A stretch of 64,000 nucleotides of DNA, taken from positions 1-64,000 of the forward strand of contig JAKLJI010000015.1 in NCBI GenBank assembly GCA_023151275.1. Direction: 5' to 3'. Made by a program: the position numbers and the translations under genes. Positions 36,028 to 43,489 of the stretch are shown here, one piece after another. This DNA is from Bacteroidia bacterium (GTDB lineage: Bacteria; Bacteroidota; Bacteroidia; UKL13-3). The notes below the pieces were generated by a model. The model saw nothing but the letters and a program-made list of their open reading frames with translations. It was not told the DNA's origin and did no database searches. Every line of letters starts with the position of its first letter. The stretch's first letter is position 1.

Positions 36028-36810
36028 ATGATTCAATCCTTATCGTACATTGATCCTCAGGCAAAACTTGCCGAGAATGTGGTTGTTGACCCGTTTTCAA
36101 CCATTCATAAAGACGTAGAAATTGGTGAAGGTACCTGGATTGGGTCCAATGTCACCATTTATCCGGGTGCTCGAATTGGAAAAAACTGCCGCATTTTTCC
36201 TGGAGCGGTTATTTCAGCGGTTCCTCAAGATTTGAAATTTGATGGTGAAGAAACCCACGTTATCATTGGTGACAATACCACCATTCGCGAATGCGTTACC
36301 ATCAACAGGGGAACCAAAGATAAATTTCGCACCGAGGTGGGAGCCAATTGCTTGTTGATGGCCTATACCCACCTGGCCCACGATTGTATTGTTGGAAATC
36401 ATGTAATTATTGCCAACGGTGTCCAAGTTGCTGGTCACGTTACCATTGAAGATTTTGCGCGCATTGGTGGACTATCAGCCATCCATCAATTTGGCAAAGT
36501 TGGCCGAAATGTGATGATTGAAGGCGGAAGCATGGTAAGCAAAGATGTTCCGCCTTTTGTAAAGGCAGGCCGATATCCGCTCACTTATGAAGGAATTAAC
36601 TCGGTTGGTTTGAGACGAAATGGATTCAGCAACGAGAAAATCAATGAAATCCAGAATATCTACAGAATCCTCTTTGTTCATAATCGTAACCTAAGCAGGG
36701 GTCTTGATATCGTTGAAGCGGAATTGGAAGCCACACCCGAAAGAGATGAAATTCTTTCCTTTATTCGCGGGTCTGAGCGTGGAGTGCTAAAAGGATATAA
36801 TTCCAGGTAA
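36028..36810 (+). CDS. lpxA: UDP-N-acetylglucosamine acyltransferase
   Basis: First step of lipid A biosynthesis. The 260-residue protein is a hexapeptide-repeat beta helix (residues 1-190) with the catalytic His in LAHDCIVGNHVIIANG and a helical C-terminal region (NGFSNEKINEIQNIYRILF). It starts one base after lpxC/fabZ, completing lpxD-lpxC/fabZ-lpxA. Confidence 0.97.
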   Translation: MIQSLSYIDPQAKLAENVVVDPFSTIHKDVEIGEGTWIGSNVTIYPGARIGKNCRIFPGAVISAVPQDLKFDGEETHVIIGDNTTIRECVTINRGTKDKFRTEVGANCLLMAYTHLAHDCIVGNHVIIANGVQVAGHVTIEDFARIGGLSAIHQFGKVGRNVMIEGGSMVSKDVPPFVKAGRYPLTYEGINSVGLRRNGFSNEKINEIQNIYRILFVHNRNLSRGLDIVEAELEATPERDEILSFIRGSERGVLKGYNSR

Positions 36811-36812
36811 GT

Positions 36813-37418
36813 ATGGAAATCCGGCTTCAGAACACCGGAAAACGGTATAACAGAACGTGGATTTTCAGAGGAATTGAATTTACACTTCCTGAGTTTTCAA
36901 GTCTGGCATTGGTTGGAAACAATGGAAGCGGAAAGAGCACGCTTCTTCAACTGATTTACAATTATCAAACCCTGAGTGAAGGGACGATTTCCTATTTCAA
37001 AAATGGAGAAGAACAAGCGGCCGAGAGCATTTATGCATCCATGGCTTTTGTTGCCCCTTATTTGGATTTGCCCGAGGAGTTTACCTTGAACGAAATCTGG
37101 GATTTTCACTTTAGCCTGAAGCCTTTAAGAACGGGAGTTGAAAAGGATATTATTTTTGAAAGTTGCGGACTTCGTGGAAATGAAAACAAGCCGGTCAGGT
37201 ATTTTTCGAGTGGTATGAAACAGCGGGTAAAGCTTATACTCGCCATTTTTGCCGATACACCCATTTTATTGTTGGATGAACCATGCACCAATCTGGATAA
37301 AAATGGAATTATCTGGTACCGCAAATTAATGCTTGATCTCACCGGAAACCGAACGCTTGTTGTCGCCAGCAACCAATTGGACGAATACGATTTTTGCGCG
37401 CATCGGATTCAGTTGTAG
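36813..37418 (+). CDS. Small ABC transporter ATPase subunit
   Basis: A 201-residue ATP-binding cassette. Walker A is GNNGSGKSTLLQL and Walker B PILLLDEPCTNLD. The signature motif reads FSSGMKQR instead of LSGGQ, and the usual H-loop histidine is replaced (VVASNQLDEYDF). There is no permease nearby. It lies two bases after lpxA, so it is transcribed with lipid A genes, but its substrate is unknown. Confidence 0.88.
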   Translation: MEIRLQNTGKRYNRTWIFRGIEFTLPEFSSLALVGNNGSGKSTLLQLIYNYQTLSEGTISYFKNGEEQAAESIYASMAFVAPYLDLPEEFTLNEIWDFHFSLKPLRTGVEKDIIFESCGLRGNENKPVRYFSSGMKQRVKLILAIFADTPILLLDEPCTNLDKNGIIWYRKLMLDLTGNRTLVVASNQLDEYDFCAHRIQL

Positions 37419-37435
37419 GGGAGTATCTTCCAGTT

Positions 37436-37729
37436 TTAAAAGTCAATCAAAGAATTCGTTCCCAATTTATTCTTTGATATTTCAAAATTTGATTCATTTA
37501 TCTTTTTCTCAGTGTATTCCTCAATCGTCAAAATGTAATCGAGTAAACTTTCATTCCAGTTTGTCTGGCTATGGATTTTTTGAAACTCCTTTGCCCACCA
37601 GATAAAGGTTGAAATGTCTTCTCTTGAGCTACCTGAATAGTAATTTTTTACTCCTGCGATGTATGATATATCCGCAAGTGTTTCAAGCAGCGGGTAGTCC
37701 ATTATTTCACCCTCTAAAACGTTGGTCAT
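37436..37729 (-). CDS. 97-residue hypothetical protein next to the HNH nuclease
   Basis: A mostly helical, acidic protein with SGSSREDISTFIWWAKEFQK in the middle. I recall similar small Bacteroidota proteins but no function. A second ATG at 37702 is equally possible. It overlaps the end of the HNH gene by 23 bases and is likely translated with it. The pair is more AT-rich than the neighbouring lipid A genes. Confidence 0.65.
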   Translation of the reverse strand: MTNVLEGEIMDYPLLETLADISYIAGVKNYYSGSSREDISTFIWWAKEFQKIHSQTNWNESLLDYILTIEEYTEKKINESNFEISKNKLGTNSLIDF

Positions 37730-38477
37730 TGTGGTATTTTAAGAATTCAATATCTGGTAAAAATCGACCTGGAAGATTAATTGGTTTATTGTGAAATTTT
37801 TCAAAAAAATCAATTGATTGCTGAGTTTTCTGATTCAGGATTTGGGGCGATACTTTAATTAAATATTCTGGGGTAATTGTGATGAAATCCTCCTCAAAAG
37901 CTTTGTCATGAAGTGCATTTATTGCAATTCCGTTTCTTGGATTTAGGCGGTTTTTTTCATCCAAACCCCAAGGACGTATATGTCCAGCAATAAGAAATTC
38001 AACTTGATTAATACCAGTTATACAACAGGTGTTATTGTATGCGGCCAAAATAGTACTTCTGAAAAAGGCTTGATTTACTCTTACTTTTACTACTTGCTCC
38101 CTTACCTTTCCTTCTTTTGGTAATTCATCCTCCTGTATTTGAAATAACTTTTCAATTGAAGTCTGCTTAAATTGGGCTAGCAATTTTTCACTTTCATATG
38201 GTAAAATGTCCCAATTGTTGAAAAATTCATTCCAAATTTCATTGTCTAATTTACTTGCATTTGTGGCGCCTTTTATTCCTCTTGCTCTGAGGCTAGGGTC
38301 TAAGCTCGCGAAGTTTACTAACTTAAATGCTACTGAACTTGGGGTTCGATTTATTAGGTTGGAAAGATTAATTATTTCAGGGTTTGTTCGATGCAAGCGA
38401 CCGAATGGTAGCTTACAATACAAGTTTACAGCAAGTATCAATTCCTCCCTTGTCCAAAGTCGTTGGCCCTCTTTCAT
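37707..38477 (-). CDS. HNH endonuclease-domain protein
   Basis: A 256-residue protein. The C-terminal half is an HNH_2-type nuclease domain: RSTILAAYNNTCCITGINQV, then AGHIRPWGLDEKNRLNPRNG and GIAINALHDKAFEEDFI, supplying the His-Asn-His residues. The N-terminal 130 residues (WTREELILAVNLYCKLPFGR) resemble the DNA-binding region of such stand-alone nucleases. It may be a restriction-like or defence nuclease, though no methylase is adjacent. Confidence 0.82.
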   Translation of the reverse strand: MKEGQRLWTREELILAVNLYCKLPFGRLHRTNPEIINLSNLINRTPSSVAFKLVNFASLDPSLRARGIKGATNASKLDNEIWNEFFNNWDILPYESEKLLAQFKQTSIEKLFQIQEDELPKEGKVREQVVKVRVNQAFFRSTILAAYNNTCCITGINQVEFLIAGHIRPWGLDEKNRLNPRNGIAINALHDKAFEEDFITITPEYLIKVSPQILNQKTQQSIDFFEKFHNKPINLPGRFLPDIEFLKYHNDQRFRG

Positions 38478-38633
38478 TTTCCACCTATTACTTTTTGGTT
38501 TGATTAATAATTGTTACAAAGGTTCTTTTGTACTGGAAGTAAGGTTTCCCTCGATATTTCATTTTTTAGTTCAATTGGAAAGAGGGTTGAGGCAAAGCAA
38601 TTTAGAAAAACAACCTTGCCTCGATTTATTTCC

Positions 38634-39155
38634 TCAAATCTTTCCAATATACCTTTCCTCAATAATATTCCGGTGGTGAATTTCGTGGCCGCAGATTATC
38701 CAGGCCAAGGCTTTTACCTGAATAGGTTTGCCATTGGCAATTCCTGTGCTATTCCACATTTCTTCATCAAAGCTTTGGAACAATTCAATGGTACTGGAAC
38801 GCAATAGCGAGAATTCTTTTACCAAATTCAGGATTTTCCTGGAGTTGGCTTTTGAGTTTGAAGCATACGCGTTTTCATCAAATCCTGGCAATGGATTTTT
38901 TTCACCCCTGGCTAAACACAAGGCTCGGTAAGCAAAAATGCGCTCACAATCCATCAAATGCACCAGGATTTCTAAGATGCTCCACTTGCCGGGTGCATAA
39001 CTTCCCATCAAGGTTTCATCGTCAAGCGAGGTTACCAAGTCAATGGTGTCCATCATCTGGTTATGCAGCTCTGCAAGAATATTTCCCGTTTCAGGTACCT
39101 TTTCTACATAGGTTTCGTAAAATTCGGGATAAGCGTTTTTTTCTGGCTTTTTCAT
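38634..39155 (-). CDS. DinB-like (DinB_2) four-helix protein
   Basis: A 173-residue protein with the metal-binding histidines of the DinB/YfiT fold: KWSILEILVHLMDCERIFAY and WIICGHEIHHRNIIEERY. Family members include thiol-dependent transferases, some of which use bacillithiol, so a link with bshB1 in this genome is possible but speculative. The ATG at 39155 overlaps the M1 peptidase stop (TAATG); an earlier ATG at 39164 would lie inside that gene. Confidence 0.85.
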   Translation of the reverse strand: MKKPEKNAYPEFYETYVEKVPETGNILAELHNQMMDTIDLVTSLDDETLMGSYAPGKWSILEILVHLMDCERIFAYRALCLARGEKNPLPGFDENAYASNSKANSRKILNLVKEFSLLRSSTIELFQSFDEEMWNSTGIANGKPIQVKALAWIICGHEIHHRNIIEERYIGKI

Positions 39156-42100
39156 TAAAAACAACGGTTAATGCCAAGCACCCAACGGAGTTGGAGATTG
39201 CTTGAGTCTGTAAATGGTTTAGGCGACAAAAATAGGGGTAAATCCAAACGAATGTTCAAGGGATTGATTTCATCTAAAACTCCCCAACGTTTAATGCTTA
39301 ACATAAATCCGGGTCCTGCACTTACACGCAAGCCTGTATTGGCTTGAAGGGTATTTCCATTTTCTTTGAATTCTCCACCTAATATTCCGGCATCTGCAAA
39401 TAAATAGGCATCCAAATGGAAAGGTTTTACCAAACCGCGTGGTGCAATTCCAAACAATCCATCGTAATCCAATTCCAGATTTAACGATGCACCCCGGTTG
39501 CCACTGTAGAGGTAATACTGATTTCCGGAGGCACTGTTCCAAGGCAATAAATACCCATTGAATCCTCTCACGTTCAAACCTCCGCCCATTTGAAAATGAT
39601 TACTTTCGCTGCCAAATTCCGACAGGTTGCCGGGAATAATTCCTTTACTCCTGGCGTATTTGTTCTCCATCATTTCTTCGGGATTCGCGCCTGCAAGGAA
39701 CAGTTGAGATTCTGGGGCGATATTGCCTTCAAGCACTTGTCCAAACAAACGTGCGCTTAAGAAGAATTTCCCCAAATTTCGAATGGCTTTCATTTCCAGG
39801 GAAATGGATTGATAGTGGAAATCGCTGCCATACATGCTTGTTCTGACAGCAAGCTTAGTATGCAAACGACCTTGTTGTCCCAAACCACTCCATCCGGATA
39901 AGGCTGCGTTGAGGGTGAGGTTGGTCATACCTGATGTCCATAAGGCTTGATTTACCGGAACAGCATTCAGGTAGCTTCTGTCGCCATGCACGTAAAATAC
40001 ATCGTTGATAAGGTCTCTCCGCATGCTCTTGAAAAACAATTCCGATTTCAAAGCGCCGCTTTGGACTTCAACTCCGGCCTTCTGAAGGTTCAAACCATCC
40101 AATAACCTGCTTTCCAATACTAGGTATTTTGAACCATGCAACAGGGTTTTAAAACTAAAGGCATAGTCAATTAGGGTATTTTTATTTTTGGTTTGATTGG
40201 GGTCTGTTGAATTGCCAAAATTCTCTGCACCTAAATCGGTATTGTACCAGCTGCTTAAACGGAATACATATTTCCGCTGAAAGTAATTGCCGTTTACGTG
40301 CAATCCTGCTTTTACGCCATCTATAGCGTTGTACCAAATATCCGGTCTCCACTTCAGAATATAAGTTTTTCTGTTGGCCGGATTTTTTATGTGATGATCA
40401 AATTCAAGCCGAATTGGTGTGCATGCATGGTTATTGAGTGCATTGATATCTGCAAGTCGGTAGCTGCTGTCAATTTGCAATTCCTTCAATTTTGCGGGCA
40501 ACTCAATTTGCTGGGTATAGCTTTTGTTGAGCAATCCCCAACCTTTCCAGGTAGGCAATAGGGTGGAAGAAGTTTGCTTTTGGAAATAGGTATTTGGAAT
40601 GTAAAAGCCAATTTTCTGTCCGTTTTTCAGTTCCCCGTGCAGGTCAATTGGCATCTGCATATCGCCTTTGCGTTTAAGTTTAAGTTCATACCTGTACGAG
40701 TTTCCCGAACTTCCTTTGCCTAGGTAATTTACGTTCAGGCTGTAATCTATCTTCTTGGTGGTTTCCATCCATTGGTCGAAAAACCAATTTAAATCGGTTT
40801 TGCTCGAATGGATAATGCTGCTTCTGAAATCTTCAAAATAGGGGTGACAGGTTTTCCATTGGTTGAAGTAATGTTTCATGCATTGTAAAAACAAACTATC
40901 TCCCAATATATACTGAAGATTATACAGCATGGTGGCCGTTTTGTAATACACCATTCTGTATCCGCCACCATGGCCCAAGGCTGATTTGAAATCATCACTG
41001 TGGGTGTTCAATGGCATGTCCTCGTTTTGAACGGCATCTACAATATAGGCGTTGTACACCGAACTTTCCCGGGATGGCAAAGGTTTGTAATGCTTTCGTA
41101 CCCATGCCGATTTACTTCTAACTTTGGGTTCTTCTCCCAATAACCTACTGGTACTCCAATGGGTTAAAAATTGAGTAAATCCTTCGTCTAAACTGGCTCT
41201 GTACGTTTCGTTGTTACCTACCATGCCAAAAAACCAATTGTGTCCCACTTCGTGAGCAAGCAATCCATAATAACCCGGAGAGCGACCGCCATCCAAAGTT
41301 AACATGGGATATTCCATGCCATCGCGTGCATCGGCAACAATCATTTTCGGATAAATATATTCGCCAATATCTCGGCTGTATAGTTCAATTACCTTTGCTG
41401 TAAAAGAAGCTGCATCCTGCCAACCCGATGCATGAGGCTCTTGAGCCAATGAGATAATACTCACTTTGCGGTTTCCAACCTGCGCAAATTCTTCTCCAAT
41501 GCGGTAAGTTGGATCAGCAGTCCAGGCAAAATCATGCACATTGATTGCTTTAAAATGCCAACGTCTGAATGTTTTACGGGAGGCATCGGCTTGAATAATT
41601 ACAGAAGGTTCAGACTCCCAAGGTTTCTGTTTGAAGTTTTTGATATCAAGCTTTTGCCTGAGTTCATCCGGTAAGGCTTCACTTTTGTTTTGCAGCTCGC
41701 CGGTTGCATCCATAATAAAGTGATGCGGCAGATTCAACTCCACATCAAAAGAGCCAAAATCGCCATAGAATTCTTTTCCCAAATGCTGGTCTGTTTCCCA
41801 ACCAAACTTTCGGTCGTAAACACAAATTCTTGGGTACCAATGCACGCCATCGTAATGCTTATTGCCCCAGTTGTCTTTGAACAATTTCATACGGCGGCGT
41901 TGATTGCCTCCATCGTCAAAATAGGTTTCAAAATAGAGTGTTACCAGCAATTGCTGATTAGGATACAAAGGTTTATTCAATTTTACTCGAAGGATGGAAT
42001 TGTCTAAACTAAGCTGAACAGATTCTCCATTCACCTTCAGGTTGCTTACCAAGGTGCCTCTTCCTGCCAATTCATGCCGTCCAAATTTTTGTTTGAAGTC

Positions 42101-42400
42101 GTTGGCCAGGTTCAAATTTTCAAGGTATGCTCCTTTGATAAACGCGTTTTGATAAAGGTGAAAGTACAATTCAGTTAAGGTGTCGGGAGAATTGTTTGAA
42201 TAGGTAAGCTCTTCATTACCAAATACCACATCGTTGCTATCGCTTAGGGTAACCCGAAGTTTGTAAGCTACATCCTGTTGCCAGTAACCGGGAAAGGGTT
42301 TTCTGTTTTTCCAGTAATCCGGATTGGATGAAGATGCATACTCCTGGGCCGATGCCATCAGACCAAACATGGAGAATAAGATTATCAGGCTCTTTTTCAT
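39155..42400 (-). CDS. M1-family metallopeptidase with C-terminal beta-barrel-like domain
   Basis: A 1081-residue exported protein. A signal peptide covers residues 1-18 (ending MASAQ). The M1 zinc site HEVGHNWFFG starts at residue 383, followed by the third ligand Glu in SLDEGFTQFLTHW. The gluzincin part ends near residue 620. The last 430 residues consist of alternating amphipathic strands with aromatic girdles and end ...LRWVLGINRCF with a terminal Phe, as in outer-membrane barrels. It may therefore be a surface- or periplasm-facing peptidase anchored by its own barrel. DinB_2 follows with a one-base overlap. Confidence 0.88.
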   Translation of the reverse strand: MKKSLIILFSMFGLMASAQEYASSSNPDYWKNRKPFPGYWQQDVAYKLRVTLSDSNDVVFGNEELTYSNNSPDTLTELYFHLYQNAFIKGAYLENLNLANDFKQKFGRHELAGRGTLVSNLKVNGESVQLSLDNSILRVKLNKPLYPNQQLLVTLYFETYFDDGGNQRRRMKLFKDNWGNKHYDGVHWYPRICVYDRKFGWETDQHLGKEFYGDFGSFDVELNLPHHFIMDATGELQNKSEALPDELRQKLDIKNFKQKPWESEPSVIIQADASRKTFRRWHFKAINVHDFAWTADPTYRIGEEFAQVGNRKVSIISLAQEPHASGWQDAASFTAKVIELYSRDIGEYIYPKMIVADARDGMEYPMLTLDGGRSPGYYGLLAHEVGHNWFFGMVGNNETYRASLDEGFTQFLTHWSTSRLLGEEPKVRSKSAWVRKHYKPLPSRESSVYNAYIVDAVQNEDMPLNTHSDDFKSALGHGGGYRMVYYKTATMLYNLQYILGDSLFLQCMKHYFNQWKTCHPYFEDFRSSIIHSSKTDLNWFFDQWMETTKKIDYSLNVNYLGKGSSGNSYRYELKLKRKGDMQMPIDLHGELKNGQKIGFYIPNTYFQKQTSSTLLPTWKGWGLLNKSYTQQIELPAKLKELQIDSSYRLADINALNNHACTPIRLEFDHHIKNPANRKTYILKWRPDIWYNAIDGVKAGLHVNGNYFQRKYVFRLSSWYNTDLGAENFGNSTDPNQTKNKNTLIDYAFSFKTLLHGSKYLVLESRLLDGLNLQKAGVEVQSGALKSELFFKSMRRDLINDVFYVHGDRSYLNAVPVNQALWTSGMTNLTLNAALSGWSGLGQQGRLHTKLAVRTSMYGSDFHYQSISLEMKAIRNLGKFFLSARLFGQVLEGNIAPESQLFLAGANPEEMMENKYARSKGIIPGNLSEFGSESNHFQMGGGLNVRGFNGYLLPWNSASGNQYYLYSGNRGASLNLELDYDGLFGIAPRGLVKPFHLDAYLFADAGILGGEFKENGNTLQANTGLRVSAGPGFMLSIKRWGVLDEINPLNIRLDLPLFLSPKPFTDSSNLQLRWVLGINRCF

Positions 42401-42478
42401 ACTTTAGGGGTTCAATATACAAAGCAGATTTCAGTCTCCAAACCCGTAAGTAGGGCTTAGTGTTTTCCTGAAATCACC

Positions 42479-42486
42479 TACCTTTG
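42479..42486 (+). promoter_or_regulatory. trhO promoter, -7 box (near-leaderless geometry)
   Basis: TACCTTTG, identical to the lpxB box, ends eight bases before the trhO ATG. Confidence 0.45.
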
Positions 42487-42494
42487 CACTTCGC

Positions 42495-43430
42495 ATGAAA
42501 AACTGTAGTCCATATCAAGTATTAGCTTATTATTTCTATACCCGTGTTCCTGATGCTGAGGAGTTTAGTATTCATCACCTCAATTATTGCAAACAATTAG
42601 GAATTACTGGTAGAATTTATCTGGCTTATGAAGGCATAAACGGCACCATTTGCGGAACTCCAGCCCAATGCGCAGTTTATATGGATGATTTACAATCAGA
42701 TCCGCGTTTTGAAGGAGTAGAATTTAAAATAGATCCGGCAGATGCGCCAGCTTTCAATCGCATTCACGTGAGGCATAAAAAGGAATTGGTGTATTCCGGC
42801 TTAAAAACAATCGACCCAAACCGCAGAACTGGCAAACACCTGCGTGGACAAGAAGTTAGGGAACTTATGAACCGCGAAGATGTGGTGCTGCTGGATGTGC
42901 GTTCCAATTACGAAACCCGACTTGGCCGCTTTAAAAATGCGCTAACCCTGGATATCGAAAATTTCAGGGAGTTTCCGGAAAAGGTGAAGGAATTGGAACA
43001 TTTGAAAGACAAAAAAATCATTACCTATTGCACCGGTGGAATTAAATGTGAAAAGGCATCGGCATTTTTGCTTGAAACCGGTTTTCAGGAGGTTTACCAA
43101 ATGCACAATGGCATAATCGGGTACGCCCAGGATACAGGAGGGGAAGATTTTGAGGGAATGTTGTATGTATTCGACGGTCGTGTTTCGGTTCCAATTAATT
43201 CAGTGAATCCTAAACTGATTGCCAATTGCATCAGGTGTGGCACTCCAACCGGTCGAAATTTAAATTGTGCCAATGTGGAATGCAACGAACAATTCAACAT
43301 GTGCGAAACCTGCTCCGATGAAATGGAAGGGTGTTGTTCAACAGCTTGTCAATCGGCACCGGGAAAACGCGCCTACAATGGTACAGGTTTTTACTCCAAA
43401 CCACCGGTTGAGGTGGCCTCAAGAGGCTGA
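42495..43430 (+). CDS. trhO: tRNA uridine(34) hydroxylase, rhodanese family
   Basis: A 311-residue YceA/TrhO protein that hydroxylates wobble uridine of tRNA. The N-terminal acylphosphatase-like part (YLAYEGINGTICG) is followed by a rhodanese domain with catalytic Cys in ITYCTGGIKCEKASAFL. A C-terminal Cys-rich tail has nine or more cysteines (CIRCG, CANVEC, CETC, CCSTAC), probably binding zinc. Confidence 0.93.
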   Translation: MKNCSPYQVLAYYFYTRVPDAEEFSIHHLNYCKQLGITGRIYLAYEGINGTICGTPAQCAVYMDDLQSDPRFEGVEFKIDPADAPAFNRIHVRHKKELVYSGLKTIDPNRRTGKHLRGQEVRELMNREDVVLLDVRSNYETRLGRFKNALTLDIENFREFPEKVKELEHLKDKKIITYCTGGIKCEKASAFLLETGFQEVYQMHNGIIGYAQDTGGEDFEGMLYVFDGRVSVPINSVNPKLIANCIRCGTPTGRNLNCANVECNEQFNMCETCSDEMEGCCSTACQSAPGKRAYNGTGFYSKPPVEVASRG

Positions 43431-43489
43431 TTTTCCCCAAAATATGCACAGCTTCTAGAGGCTAATTGCAATTGTCCTAACTTGCTCGC

